64,000 nt of DNA, taken from the NCBI RefSeq assembly GCF_021044685.1, contig NZ_CP088014.1, positions 1,860,001 through 1,924,000 on the forward strand. The letters are read 5' to 3'. Position 1 is the first letter of the stretch. Each line of letters starts with the position of its first letter. Origin of the DNA: Bradyrhizobium daqingense (GTDB lineage: Bacteria; Pseudomonadota; Alphaproteobacteria; Rhizobiales; Xanthobacteraceae). Positions 8,364-17,460 of the stretch are shown in pieces. A program made the position numbers and the translations under genes. Below the pieces are notes generated by a model. The model was not told where the DNA came from and ran no database searches. It was given only the letters and a program-made list of their open reading frames with translations.

Positions 8364-10049
8364 TTACGCCGCCTCCGCCTTCTTCTCGTCGCGCAGCTGC
8401 CGGCGCAGGATCTTGCCGACATTGGTCTTCGGCAGGTCGTTGCGGAATTCGATGTGCTTGGGCACCTTGTAGCCGGTGAGCTGCTCCTGGCAGAACTTGA
8501 TGACGGCTTCCGCGGTGAGATTCGGGTCCTTCTTCACGATGAAGGCCTTCACTGCCTCGCCCGATTTGGAATCGGGGATGCCGATCACGGCGCATTCGAG
8601 CACGCCCGGATGGCTCGCGATCACTTCCTCGATCTCGTTGGGGTAGACGTTGAAGCCGGAGACCAGGATCATGTCCTTCTTGCGGTCGACGATCTTGGTG
8701 TAGCCCTTCTCGTCCATGATGCCGATGTCGCCGGTGCGGAAAAAACCGTCCGCAGTCATCACCTTTGCGGTCTCTTCCGGCCTATTCCAGTAGCCCGACA
8801 TCACCTGCGGGCCCTGGGCGCAGATTTCGCCGGCCTGGCCAAGCGGCACCTCGTTGCCGTCATCGTCGCGGATCGAGATGTAAGTCGACGGCACGGGGAT
8901 GCCGATCGTACCCGTGAACTCGGTTGCCGTTGCCGGATTGCAGGTCAGCGTCGGCGAGGTCTCCGACAGGCCGTACCCCTCGGCGATGAAGCAGCCGGTG
9001 ATCGCCTTCCATTGGTCGGCCACGGGGCGCTGCACGGCCATGCCGCCACCGTTGGAGATCTTCAGCTTGGAGAAGTCGAGCTTCTTGAAGTCGGGATGAT
9101 GCATCAACCCGTTGTAGAGCGTGTTCACGGCCGGGAAGCTGTTGACCTGATATTTCGCCAGCTCCTTGACGAAGCCCGCGATGTCGCGCGGATTGGGAAT
9201 CAACAGATTGCAGCCGCCGGCGCGCACCGCGAGCAGGTAGCAGGCCGTCAGTGCGAAGATGTGATAGAGCGGCAGCGCGCAGACGATCATGAGCTGATCG
9301 ACATGCGGCGGCGCGGCGAGCGCCGGCTGGAGCCAGGCGTCGTTCTGCAGCACGTTGGCGACGATGTTGCGGTGAAGCAGGGTCGCGCCCTTGGAAAGGC
9401 CGGTGGTGCCGCCGGTATATTGCAGGAAGGCGACGTCACCGGGCGACAGCTTCGGCTTGTTGAAGCTCATGCCGCGGCCGGCCGAGAGCGCGTCGTTGAA
9501 GGACACCGCGCCCGGCAGCGACCAGGCCGGTACCATCTTCTTGACGCGGCGGACGACGAGATTGACGATCACGCCCTTGAAGCCGAGCAAATCGCCCATG
9601 CTGGCGACGATGACATGCTTCACGCCCGTCTTGGCGATCACCTGCTCGACGGTGTGTGCGAAGTTCTCCAGCACGATGATGGCTTCGGCGCCGGAATCCT
9701 TGAGCTGGTGCTCGAGCTCGCGCGGGGTGTAGAGCGGATTGACGTTGACCACCGCGTAGCCGGCGCGCAGCACGGCCGCGGTTGCGACCGGATATTGCAG
9801 CACGTTCGGCATCATGAGCGCGACGCGCGCGCCGCGCTGCAGCCCGCGGCCCTGCAAATAGGCGGCGAGCGCGACCGACATCTGGTCAAGGTCGCGATAG
9901 CTGATCGACTTGTCCATGCAAATGAACGCCTTGCGGTCGGCGAACTTGGTGAAGCTCTCCTCCAGCAGGTCGACCAGCGATGCGTATTGCGTCGGCTCGA
10001 TATCGGCAGGTACGCCGGGCGGATATTGCTTGAGCCAGATGCGCTCCAT
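8364..10049 (-). CDS. fadD: Long-chain fatty-acid--CoA ligase
   Basis: A 561-residue AMP-forming ligase that activates long-chain fatty acids for beta-oxidation or lipid synthesis. The P-loop YTGGTTGLSKGA, the A5 block GYGLSETSPT, the YWNRPEETAKVM and RTGDIGIMDE motifs, the IVDRKKDMILVSGFNVYP hinge and the C-terminal TNVGKILRRQLR with its catalytic lysine all match FadD. The start MERIWLKQYPPGVP is typical for the rhizobial enzyme, and the reverse strand shows gggagag just before the ATG. It is followed 15 bases later by the DUF924 gene. Confidence 0.92.
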   Translation of the reverse strand: MERIWLKQYPPGVPADIEPTQYASLVDLLEESFTKFADRKAFICMDKSISYRDLDQMSVALAAYLQGRGLQRGARVALMMPNVLQYPVATAAVLRAGYAVVNVNPLYTPRELEHQLKDSGAEAIIVLENFAHTVEQVIAKTGVKHVIVASMGDLLGFKGVIVNLVVRRVKKMVPAWSLPGAVSFNDALSAGRGMSFNKPKLSPGDVAFLQYTGGTTGLSKGATLLHRNIVANVLQNDAWLQPALAAPPHVDQLMIVCALPLYHIFALTACYLLAVRAGGCNLLIPNPRDIAGFVKELAKYQVNSFPAVNTLYNGLMHHPDFKKLDFSKLKISNGGGMAVQRPVADQWKAITGCFIAEGYGLSETSPTLTCNPATATEFTGTIGIPVPSTYISIRDDDGNEVPLGQAGEICAQGPQVMSGYWNRPEETAKVMTADGFFRTGDIGIMDEKGYTKIVDRKKDMILVSGFNVYPNEIEEVIASHPGVLECAVIGIPDSKSGEAVKAFIVKKDPNLTAEAVIKFCQEQLTGYKVPKHIEFRNDLPKTNVGKILRRQLRDEKKAEAA

Positions 10050-10241
10050 GGAAACTCTCCCCTCATCTCGCTGAGCCCGTTGTGTCTCGGGCTTGCCTCA
10101 TTGTCGCCAGTATCGAGCTTGCCGGAACGGGTGGCAAGCGGTTGAGGCTTAGGGCAAAGGTCGGAGAGTAGCCACTGGAATCATCGCAAACCGCGCTGCC
10201 GCAAGTGCGAAGTGCGGGCGAGCTCCGGCTTCGAGGAGGCG

Positions 10242-11759
10242 TTAACTGTTGTTGGCCGGCTTGGCCGCGGGCTTGGTCGCGGCGGGGTTGGTCGCTGCCT
10301 TGGGCTTGGCGGGCTTGGGAGCCTGGTCGCCGGCTGCCGCCGGCTTTTCGGCCGGTTTTGCCGCTGCCTCGTGCTTGGCCGCGGCATGCTTGGCCCCGGT
10401 CGGCTTGGCAGCGGTCTTTGTGTCGCTCTTGGCATCGGGCTTGGAGGCAACTGGCTTGGCGGTGGCCGGCTTAGAGGCGTCGGGCTTCGCCGCTGCCGTC
10501 TTGGTGTCCTTTGGCTTCTCTGCCGGCTTGTCGGCAGCGTCCGGCTTCTTGGCAACGCGCGACTTCTTGCCACGCGGCTTGGACGCGGTCTGCTGGTCGG
10601 CGTCGGCCGCGACCGCGGCGATCAAGGCCGTGCCGGTGCGGGTCGGGCCGGTATAGACCAGCACGGGCTCGGTCGCAGCCGGCGCCGAGGCCAACAGCTC
10701 GGAGGCCTTCATCATCGGCGGCTGGAGTCCGGCGGTGAAGAACGAGATCTGGGCTTCGCCGCCGGTGGCCGAGGCCGATCCGGAGGTGGCGCCGCCATTG
10801 ACCGCAATCAGTGCACCGTCGTCGTCGCTGGCGGGGCGCTTGCGGTGAGGCCCGCACATCTCGTCGCGCAGGTTCGGCGGCGAGGCGTCGACCGGCACGA
10901 GATTGTCGACGGCGCCGAGCGAAGGACGCAGCCAGGTGAGATTGTCTTGAGCAAAACCGCGCTCGAGCAGCTGCGCCGCCTTCACCGCGCGCGCGGTGCC
11001 GGAATTGGCGCCCAGCACCACCGCGATCAGCCGGCGGCCGTTGCGCGTCGCCGAGGCCACGAGGTTGTAGCCGGAGGCGCAGATGAAGCCGGTCTTGAAA
11101 CCGTCGGCGCCGGGATAGCGGCCGATCAGCTTGTTGAAATTGCCGGTGACGCGCTTGCCGAAGCGGATCGCCGGGATGTGCACGAAATACTCGTATTCCG
11201 GCAGGTCGCGCAGAAAGGCGCGCGCCAGGATTCCCAGATCGCGCGCGGAGGTGACCTGGCCGTCGGCGGGCAGGCCGTTCGGATTGACGTAGCTCGTCTG
11301 CGTCATGCCGAGCTTCCTCGCGGTGTCGTTCATGATCGCGGAGAAGCCGTCGACCGAGCCGCCGACGCCTTCGGCGAGCACCACGGCCATGTCGTTCGCC
11401 GACTTGACCATCATCATCTTCAGCGCGTTGTCGACGGTGACTTGCGTTCCCGGCGGGAAACCCATCTTGGACGGCGATTGCGAGGCTGCGGTCGGCGACA
11501 CCGTGAGCAGCGTGTCCAGCGTGAGCCTGCCCTCCTTGACCGCCCGCAGCGTCACATAGGTCGTCATGATCTTGGTGACGGAAGCGGGGTACCAGGGAAT
11601 GGTCGCGTTCTCCGCCTGCAACACCTTGCCGCTGTCGGCCTCGATCAGCAGCAGCGCTTCGGCGCTCGCCGCGCGTGGCGCGAGCAATGCGGCGCATGCG
11701 AGGCCAGCGGCGAACAGGTTGAACAGCGATTTGCGAAGCAGCGGGCGAAGGGCGTGCAC
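10242..11759 (-). CDS. D-alanyl-D-alanine carboxypeptidase (DacF/PBP5-like) with long Ala/Lys/Pro tail
   Basis: A 505-residue periplasmic penicillin-binding protein of the S11 family that trims the terminal D-Ala from peptidoglycan pentapeptides. A signal peptide ends near AASA (residue 33). The three active-site motifs are Ser60-VTK63, Ser120-AN122 and Lys222-TG224. The catalytic and C-terminal beta domains end near residue 375. The remaining about 130 residues are low complexity (repeats such as AAKPDASKPATAKP) and positively charged, replacing the usual amphipathic membrane anchor. The tail may bind the cell wall or envelope polymers; that is inference. Confidence 0.9.
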   Translation of the reverse strand: MHALRPLLRKSLFNLFAAGLACAALLAPRAASAEALLLIEADSGKVLQAENATIPWYPASVTKIMTTYVTLRAVKEGRLTLDTLLTVSPTAASQSPSKMGFPPGTQVTVDNALKMMMVKSANDMAVVLAEGVGGSVDGFSAIMNDTARKLGMTQTSYVNPNGLPADGQVTSARDLGILARAFLRDLPEYEYFVHIPAIRFGKRVTGNFNKLIGRYPGADGFKTGFICASGYNLVASATRNGRRLIAVVLGANSGTARAVKAAQLLERGFAQDNLTWLRPSLGAVDNLVPVDASPPNLRDEMCGPHRKRPASDDDGALIAVNGGATSGSASATGGEAQISFFTAGLQPPMMKASELLASAPAATEPVLVYTGPTRTGTALIAAVAADADQQTASKPRGKKSRVAKKPDAADKPAEKPKDTKTAAAKPDASKPATAKPVASKPDAKSDTKTAAKPTGAKHAAAKHEAAAKPAEKPAAAGDQAPKPAKPKAATNPAATKPAAKPANNS

Positions 11760-11948
11760 TATCCGATTCCGGTCCTTGGAGATCCGCCTGATACGGTCGG
11801 TTCTCGTGATCTGATGTTCGGTTTTGAAATCCAGCGCCGCCGCTTGCGGCGTCGCAAACCTATACCGGCTGATGCGTCGAGAATAGGGGGACCGATGGGG
11901 TATTCCGCAATGAAATAGGCCGAATTTCGACGATGCTATCGGGACTTG

Positions 11949-13745
11949 TTACGGGGACTTGGCTGCCGTCGCCGCAGTCTCGGCCGCCGTCACGCTGGCC
12001 CGTGCGTGTTCCTGAACCATGAACTGGGCCCTGGCGAGCTCGGCGAAATGGTCGCCTTTAGCCACGAGTTCATCGAAAGTTCCGCTTTCGATCACCCGGC
12101 CGTTCTCGAACACCAGGATCCGCGTCGCGTTGCGGATGGTGGAGAGGCGGTGGGCGATCACGAAAGTGGTGCGGCCCCTCATCACTTCGTCGAGAGCAGC
12201 ATTCACTTTGGCCTCGGTGATGGCGTCGAGCGCGCTGGTCGCCTCGTCCAGGATCAGGATCGGGGGATCCTTCAGCAGCGCGCGGGCGATCGACAGTCGC
12301 TGCCGCTCGCCGCCAGACAGCATGCGGCCGCGCTCGCCGGCATTGGTCTCGAAGCCGCCGCTGCGCTCGATGAAGTCGAGCGCCTGCGCCCGCTCGGCGG
12401 CCTTGCGCATCTCGGCCTCGGTCGCATCCGGCTTACCGACGCGCAAATTCTCCGCGATCGAGCGGTTGAACAGCAGCGCCTCCTGGAACACGACGCCGAT
12501 GTTCCGCCGCAGCGAGGTCAGCGTCACGCCGCGCACGTCCATGCCGTCGATCTTAATGAAGCCGGACTGCGGATCGAAGGCGCGGTGCAGCAGCGCTATC
12601 GCCGTCGACTTGCCGGCGCCGGTGGGACCGACGAGCGCGATGGTCTGCCCGGGCAGCGCCGTGAAGGTGAGGTCCTCGATCGCCGGGCGTTTGCCGTCAT
12701 AGGAGAACGTGACGTCGTTGAACTCGACGAGGCCCGACAGTCTGCCGGCATCGATCGCATCTAGCCGGTCGTGCACCGCGGGTACGGCGTCGAGCACATT
12801 GAAGAACTCGCGCAGGCGCGGAGCTTCCATGAACACGTTGTTGACGAAGCTGACGACCTGCTCGAGCTTCTGGATCAGCATCGTCGCGAAGCTCACGAAC
12901 ATCACGATCTCGCCGACGGATGTCAGCCCCTGGTCGTGCAGCGCGATGCCGAGCGTGAAGATGGCGAGCACCGTGATCGTGGTGGAGGCGCGCGTGATGA
13001 CGGTGACGAGCGCCCACCAGGACAGCACCGGCATCTGTGCGGCCAGCAGCTCGTCGGCGACGGAGCGCAGGCCCTTCACCTCGGACTCGATGCGGACAAA
13101 GCTCTGCACCAGCGCGACGTTGCCGAGCGCATCGGAGGCGCGCGCGGACAGTTCGCTGTAATGCTCCTCGACCTCCATCTGCATGCCGAAGGTCTTGCGC
13201 ACCACGAAGGTCGTCAGCGCGGTGAAGACGATGCAGAGCACGAACAGCAGGATCGCCAGCCGCCAGTTCAGGTACAGCGACAGCGGCAGCAGCACCACGA
13301 CCGAGAGGATCGCGGCGAAATGCTCGCGGAAGAAGCCGAGCCAGAGCCGCCACAAAGCATCCGTGCCGTTGAGCATGACCTTCATCAGCCGGCCCGAATG
13401 GGTGCCGGAGTGGAAGGTCAGCGGCAGTTGCAGGATGTGCTCGAAATAATCGGTCAGCACCGCCTGGCGCTGGCGGTGCGAGAGCCGGTCGGCCTGCAGG
13501 GCCACGAGCGCGCTGCAGGCGATGGTGAACAGCCCGAACGCGACCCAGGCGGCCAGGAACGGCCAGGCCGAGTTGGAGCCGGCGACGGTCTTGCCCGAGA
13601 GCACGTCGACGATCCGGCCGAACAGCACGGGCTCGGCGAATTGCGAAGCTGCCAGCAGGAGATTGGCGACCGCGAGCAGCCAGCCCAGCCGCGCCTCCTT
13701 GCCGAGCAGCTCGAGAACGCGGGTGTAGAGACGGAAGATGGACAT
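11949..13745 (-). CDS. ndvA: Beta-glucan exporter, ABC ATPase/permease (NdvA-type)
   Basis: A 598-residue half-transporter with an N-terminal six-helix membrane domain (about residues 20-300) and a C-terminal ATPase. Walker [10 protein letters not shown] is near residue 375, the signature [16 protein letters not shown] near 475, Walker [12 protein letters not shown] follows, then the H-loop FVIAHRLST. Overall length and the N-terminal sequence [20 protein letters not shown] match NdvA/ChvA, which exports cyclic beta-glucan to the periplasm and is needed for nodulation and osmotic adaptation in rhizobia. No glucan synthase gene is in this window, so the substrate is inferred; a generic lipid A/multidrug exporter is less likely. 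Confidence 0.82.
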   Translation of the reverse strand: MSIFRLYTRVLELLGKEARLGWLLAVANLLLAASQFAEPVLFGRIVDVLSGKTVAGSNSAWPFLAAWVAFGLFTIACSALVALQADRLSHRQRQAVLTDYFEHILQLPLTFHSGTHSGRLMKVMLNGTDALWRLWLGFFREHFAAILSVVVLLPLSLYLNWRLAILLFVLCIVFTALTTFVVRKTFGMQMEVEEHYSELSARASDALGNVALVQSFVRIESEVKGLRSVADELLAAQMPVLSWWALVTVITRASTTITVLAIFTLGIALHDQGLTSVGEIVMFVSFATMLIQKLEQVVSFVNNVFMEAPRLREFFNVLDAVPAVHDRLDAIDAGRLSGLVEFNDVTFSYDGKRPAIEDLTFTALPGQTIALVGPTGAGKSTAIALLHRAFDPQSGFIKIDGMDVRGVTLTSLRRNIGVVFQEALLFNRSIAENLRVGKPDATEAEMRKAAERAQALDFIERSGGFETNAGERGRMLSGGERQRLSIARALLKDPPILILDEATSALDAITEAKVNAALDEVMRGRTTFVIAHRLSTIRNATRILVFENGRVIESGTFDELVAKGDHFAELARAQFMVQEHARASVTAAETAATAAKSP

Positions 13746-13828
13746 GCGGGCGAAGGACTCGGCGAAGATGGAGCCTATATTCTAAGCAGCAATCGCCCGC
13801 GAGATACAGCGGAAGCTTTCGGTTTTGC

Positions 13829-14878
13829 TCAGTTGATCAGCCGCCCCGCCACCGGCGGCAGGAATTGGTCGTCGAAGATCTCGCCCGCTGCCGGACGTTT
13901 CCGGAATTTGAACTCCTGCGCGATCTGCCCGATCGACCGCTCGAATCGCGCCCGGTCGACGCTGCCGAGACCGCTGTGCCTGACCTCGTCGGTCACGATG
14001 TTGTCGGCGAGGACGGTGCGCAGGCGTTCCAGCTCCAGGTTGCGGTCGCCGTCATCGATGCGGCTCGCGGCCTCCTCCGCCGCGCGGGCGGGCTCCCTGA
14101 CGGTGGCGTTGATGCCAGCGATCAAGGCGCGGACGAAGCCCTTCACGGCATCCGGCTTTGCTGCGGCGAAGGCGGGATTGACCACCACGGCAAAGCCATA
14201 GGCTTCGCAGCCATAGTCCGCATAGCGGAGCACGACGAGATCGGCTCCAGGCACGCCGCGGTCGCGCAGGTTCACCGCCGAGAGGTAGCTGAAGCCCGCG
14301 ACTGCATCGACCTGGCCCGCGGAAAGGATCGGCTCGCGCACCGCCGCGCTGATCTTGTGGAATTTGATGCGCGATGCATTGATTCCGTTCTGCTGCGCCA
14401 GCGCCGGCCATAGCCGCATCGACAGATCGCCGTCGGCAACGCCGACGGTCTTGCCGTCGAGGTCGGGCAGCAGCTGGATGCCGCGACTCTTGCGCGCGAC
14501 GATCGCGTAGGGTGCGCGGTTGAACAGCACGAACACGGCCTTGACCGGCGGCGCATGGTCCTTGTCGCGAAAGCGGATCAACTCGTTGATGTCGACGAGC
14601 GCGAGCTCGCTGTCGCCCTTGGCGACGCGCGCGAGCGCTTCCGGCGATCCGGCGACGGTGTTGAAGGTCACGCTGAGATGCTCGGCGCCGAAGCTGCCAT
14701 CCTTCGCGGCCAGGAAGAACGGCGCCATGCTCGCGTCCAGCGGACGGTCGAAGGTGAAGTGAATCGCGACGGAGGGCGCGGCGGTCTCGGCCGCGCCGAC
14801 ATCGCGTGCAATCAGCGCCGCAAGCGAGATCGAGAAGGCCAGCAGGCAACGAAGCGTGATCGTCTTGAATTCCGACAT
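13829..14878 (-). CDS. ABC transporter substrate-binding protein, NitT/TauT type
   Basis: A 349-residue periplasmic binding protein with a signal peptide (cleavage near GAAETAA, residue 30). The order of blocks FFLAAKDGSFGAEHLSVTF, VAGSPEALARVAKGDSELAL and LDGKTVGVADGDLSMRLWP is that of the NMT1/THI5-SsuA family, whose ligands include nitrate, taurine, sulfonates and pyrimidine precursors. No permease or ATPase lies beside it, so it is an orphan or works with a distant ABC system. It is 83 bases upstream of ndvA on the same strand, but a functional link is doubtful. Confidence 0.85.
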   Translation of the reverse strand: MSEFKTITLRCLLAFSISLAALIARDVGAAETAAPSVAIHFTFDRPLDASMAPFFLAAKDGSFGAEHLSVTFNTVAGSPEALARVAKGDSELALVDINELIRFRDKDHAPPVKAVFVLFNRAPYAIVARKSRGIQLLPDLDGKTVGVADGDLSMRLWPALAQQNGINASRIKFHKISAAVREPILSAGQVDAVAGFSYLSAVNLRDRGVPGADLVVLRYADYGCEAYGFAVVVNPAFAAAKPDAVKGFVRALIAGINATVREPARAAEEAASRIDDGDRNLELERLRTVLADNIVTDEVRHSGLGSVDRARFERSIGQIAQEFKFRKRPAAGEIFDDQFLPPVAGRLIN

Positions 14879-15106
14879 CGGTGGTGCCGGTCCCGCATTG
14901 TGATGGTTTCGTGACGCCTGCAGCGCCGGCCGGCAGTCAGTCTCTCCGCGTCAACATGAACGGAGGATGAGCGGTGTTGCGGCATCGTTACGCAACCCTG
15001 TTCAGCTTGCGTTGGGGTTGGGGAACCCAACTTAGGTCATGCGGGTTTGTAGGCCATGAGCCTGTCCGCAGGCGTCCGTTCCAGGTCCCAAAGGAGGGCC
15101 CAAGAC

Positions 15107-15475
15107 ATGTTCGAGCGATTCTCCAAGTTTGCGGGCCGAAAGGCCGTTCTTGCTACCGCCGCGGTGCTGGCGCTGACCACGATTGCCCCGACCGCATCAT
15201 ATGCGGGCGGCCGCCACTGGCATCGTGGTGGAGGCGGCGTGGCCGCAGCTGCGGCTTTCGCTGCCATCGGCACGGGTCTCGCCATCGCCGCCAGCCGCGA
15301 TGCCTACGCCTATGATTACGGTCCGGGCTACGGCTATTACGGCGGCCCCGCCTATTACAGCGCGCCTGCCTACGGCCCCTATTATGGTCCGGGCCCGAAC
15401 TTCCAGTATCAGCGCTATGGCGGCACCGCTCCGTCCGAGTATTGCGGCCAGGGCTACTACCAGAATTGCTACTAG
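15107..15475 (+). CDS. Secreted Gly/Tyr-rich small protein
   Basis: A 122-residue protein with a signal peptide (KAVLATAAVLALTTIAPTASYA) and a mature part dominated by Gly, Tyr, Pro and Ala (for example DYGPGYGYYGGPAYY). It ends in two cysteines (SEYCGQGYYQNCY) that could form a disulfide. A His/Trp/Gly patch (GGRHWHRGGGG) and a short hydrophobic Ala-rich helix follow the signal peptide. The start at 15107 is chosen because AAAGGAGG lies just upstream. Such proteins are frequent in the Bradyrhizobium envelope; the function is unknown. A terminator follows. Confidence 0.75.
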   Translation: MFERFSKFAGRKAVLATAAVLALTTIAPTASYAGGRHWHRGGGGVAAAAAFAAIGTGLAIAASRDAYAYDYGPGYGYYGGPAYYSAPAYGPYYGPGPNFQYQRYGGTAPSEYCGQGYYQNCY

Positions 15476-15498
15476 CCCGCAGCGAAGGGTTGACCATG

Positions 15499-15540
15499 AC
15501 GGGCCGTCGCGCTTGGCGGCGGCCCGTTTTCTGCTTTTAT
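15499..15540 (+). terminator. Rho-independent terminator
   Basis: The stem acgggccg / cggcccgt with an imperfect interior is followed by tttt and then tgctttt, 23 bases after the stop codon of the Gly/Tyr-rich protein. Confidence 0.8.
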
Positions 15541-15588
15541 TGTCGCGCGTTAACGCGCTCGCCATTGGTTTAGAGTAGTTTTGAGTAC

Positions 15589-15993
15589 ATGAGTGATTCG
15601 CTTGAGCGGCTATATCTGGCTGTGCTCGCGGCCAGAGACCTTGATCCGGCAACATCGCGCACGGCCCGGCTGTTTCAGCGCGGTCCTTCCAAAATGGCGA
15701 AGAAGCTGGCCGAAGAGGCCATCGAAGTCGTGATCGATGCGGTCAATCGCGACAGCGAGGCCGTGATCCGGGAAAGCGCCGATCTGCTCTACAATCTCAC
15801 GGTGCTGTGGGCCTCGGCCGGGGTACGCCCCGAGGACGTCTGGCAGGAGATGACCCGGCGTGAGGACATGCTCGGCATTGCCGAGAAGTTGCCGAAATCA
15901 CCGATGAAGCTGCCCAAAGTCGCGTCACCGCGCGTTTCCGCCAGGCGGCCAATTGTCGCGCTCGAAGGACGCGGGGCGCGCAAGCGCCATTGA
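15589..15993 (+). CDS. Phosphoribosyl-ATP pyrophosphatase-like protein (HisE paralogue)
   Basis: A 134-residue all-alpha NTP pyrophosphohydrolase of the HisE/MazG fold. The family core is KMAKKLAEEAIEVVIDA followed by RESADLLYNLTVLWASAGV, with the Mg-binding acidic residues (EEAIE and ESAD) in place. Beyond the catalytic domain the protein carries an about 40-residue basic tail (RVSARRPIVALEGRGARKRH) not needed in HisE. No other histidine-biosynthesis gene is near, which suggests a paralogue of the his-operon enzyme with either a backup or a house-cleaning role. Confidence 0.82.
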   Translation: MSDSLERLYLAVLAARDLDPATSRTARLFQRGPSKMAKKLAEEAIEVVIDAVNRDSEAVIRESADLLYNLTVLWASAGVRPEDVWQEMTRREDMLGIAEKLPKSPMKLPKVASPRVSARRPIVALEGRGARKRH

Positions 15994-16042
15994 GGCGCGG
16001 TCAGATCAGGATGAATGGGCCATCGCGCCTAGCCTTTTGTTT

Positions 16043-16094
16043 GAGCATGCTCTTTTCGGAAAGGCGCCGCGCACGTTTCCCGATCATGCTCTAG
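16043..16094. repeat. Palindromic intergenic repeat (gagcatg...catgctc family)
   Basis: Outer arms gagcatgctc and gatcatgctc enclose an inner pair ttttcggaaa / gtttcccg. The arrangement matches a palindrome often seen between genes in Bradyrhizobium and relatives. It is transcribable as a long hairpin; no function is assigned. Confidence 0.65.
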
Positions 16095-16160
16095 AAACGT
16101 CATAATTCGCCTCAATCTCGGCATGGACAAATCCGTCCCATGGTGCTTCATCGCGGCGCC

Positions 16161-16742
16161 ATGCTGAAACGTATCTACGACTGGTGCATCGACGCCGCCC
16201 ACAAGCCCTATGCGCTCTGGATCATGGGCATTGTGTCTTTTGCCGAAAGCTCCTTCTTTCCGGTCCCGCCGGACGTGATGCTGATTCCGATGTCACTGGC
16301 GCGACCGGAACGCGCCTGGTTCTATGCCGCGGTCTGCACCGTCACCTCGGTGCTCGGCGGCGTGGTCGGCTACGCCATCGGCGCGCTGCTGTTCGACTCG
16401 GTCGGCCAATGGCTGATCCAGGTCTACGGCCTCGCCGACAAGGTCGATGCCTTCCGCGCCTCCTATGCGGAGTGGGGCGCGGTCATCATCCTGCTCAAGG
16501 GATTGACGCCGATCCCCTATAAGCTCGTCACCATCACCTCGGGCTTTGCCGGCTACAACATCCTCCTGTTCATCCTGTGCTCGATCGTCGCGCGCGGCGG
16601 ACGCTTCTTCGTCGTCGCGATCCTGCTCAATCGCTATGGCGACTGGATCAGGGTCAGGATCGAACGGCATCTCGGATTGTGGGTCGCGCTCGGCGCCATC
16701 GTGCTGGTGCTCGGCTTCGTGATTGCGATCAAGTTGATCTAG
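16161..16742 (+). CDS. DedA/YqaA-family inner-membrane protein
   Basis: A 193-residue membrane protein of the SNARE-associated/DedA superfamily, YqaA branch. Members are undecaprenyl-phosphate or phospholipid translocases, or are required for envelope and proton-motive-force homeostasis. The motif SFAESSFFPVPPDVML near residue 30 is the re-entrant loop, and KGLTPIPYKLVTITSGFAG in the second half is the matching one. Four to five hydrophobic segments are evident. An ATG seven codons upstream (16140) is an alternative start; neither has a strong ribosome site. Confidence 0.85.
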   Translation: MLKRIYDWCIDAAHKPYALWIMGIVSFAESSFFPVPPDVMLIPMSLARPERAWFYAAVCTVTSVLGGVVGYAIGALLFDSVGQWLIQVYGLADKVDAFRASYAEWGAVIILLKGLTPIPYKLVTITSGFAGYNILLFILCSIVARGGRFFVVAILLNRYGDWIRVRIERHLGLWVALGAIVLVLGFVIAIKLI

Positions 16743-16889
16743 CGTCATCCGAGCCCCCGGAGGGCTGCGTCAGCGCGAAGCGTGAAGCAGCCCTCTCGCG
16801 TCGAGCGCGGGTCGCCTTCGCGAAGATCATGCTCATGCGAGAGCACCGTGGCGCTTTGCCGCGGCGCCGGCATCGGCTACGTTGCCACC

Positions 16890-17423
16890 ATGATGGGTCG
16901 ATCCGGCAATCCGGCGGTGCGGTTCGAAACGCTGATTTCAGCGGCGCTGCTGCTCCTGCTCAATGGCGGGAACGGATGGACGCAATCTGCACCGCCGACG
17001 CTCGGCCTCCAGGCGCCGGGGGCGCAGGCCGCGCCGCCGCCGTCGACGCCCGCGCCATTGGCTCCGCCGCGGGAGGAAAATCCCGGGCTGATCAACGAGA
17101 TGGGGAAGCTGTTCGACAAGCTGCCCTCGATCCTGCCGCCGATCAAAAGCCCGAGCGAGACCATGAACGATCTGTCGCGGCTGGCGAAGCCGTCCACCAT
17201 GGTGTCGGGGCGCGTGGCCTGTCCGGCCTCGTCGAACGGCGCGCCCGACTGCAAGCAGGCCGCTGACCAGCTCTGCCAGAGCAAGGGCTATAAGGAAGGT
17301 AAGAGCTTGAACGCCGATTCCGCCGAGAAATGCTCGGCCAAGGTTCTGATTCCGGGCCGGCAGCGCAAGCCGGACGATTGCCGCACCGACACATTCGTGA
17401 CCAGCGCGCTGTGCCAGAACTGA
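16890..17423 (+). CDS. Secreted Pro-rich, Cys-containing hypothetical protein
   Basis: A 177-residue protein with a signal peptide (FETLISAALLLLLNGGNGWTQ), a Pro/Ala-rich linker (about residues 30-65) and a C-terminal domain with six cysteines (VACPAS, PDCKQ, DQLCQSKGY, EKCSAK, DDCRT, ALCQN) that could form three disulfides. The start is set at the ATG pair 16890/16893 because this gives a well-formed signal peptide; the frame continues upstream to a GTG at 16782 through Cys/Arg-rich sequence that looks non-coding. It lies upstream of aspA on the same strand with a 37-base gap. Function unknown. Confidence 0.72.
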   Translation: MMGRSGNPAVRFETLISAALLLLLNGGNGWTQSAPPTLGLQAPGAQAAPPPSTPAPLAPPREENPGLINEMGKLFDKLPSILPPIKSPSETMNDLSRLAKPSTMVSGRVACPASSNGAPDCKQAADQLCQSKGYKEGKSLNADSAEKCSAKVLIPGRQRKPDDCRTDTFVTSALCQN

Positions 17424-17460
17424 CGATCATGGCCTCGCGCGCATGCAACAAGGAGCGCTC

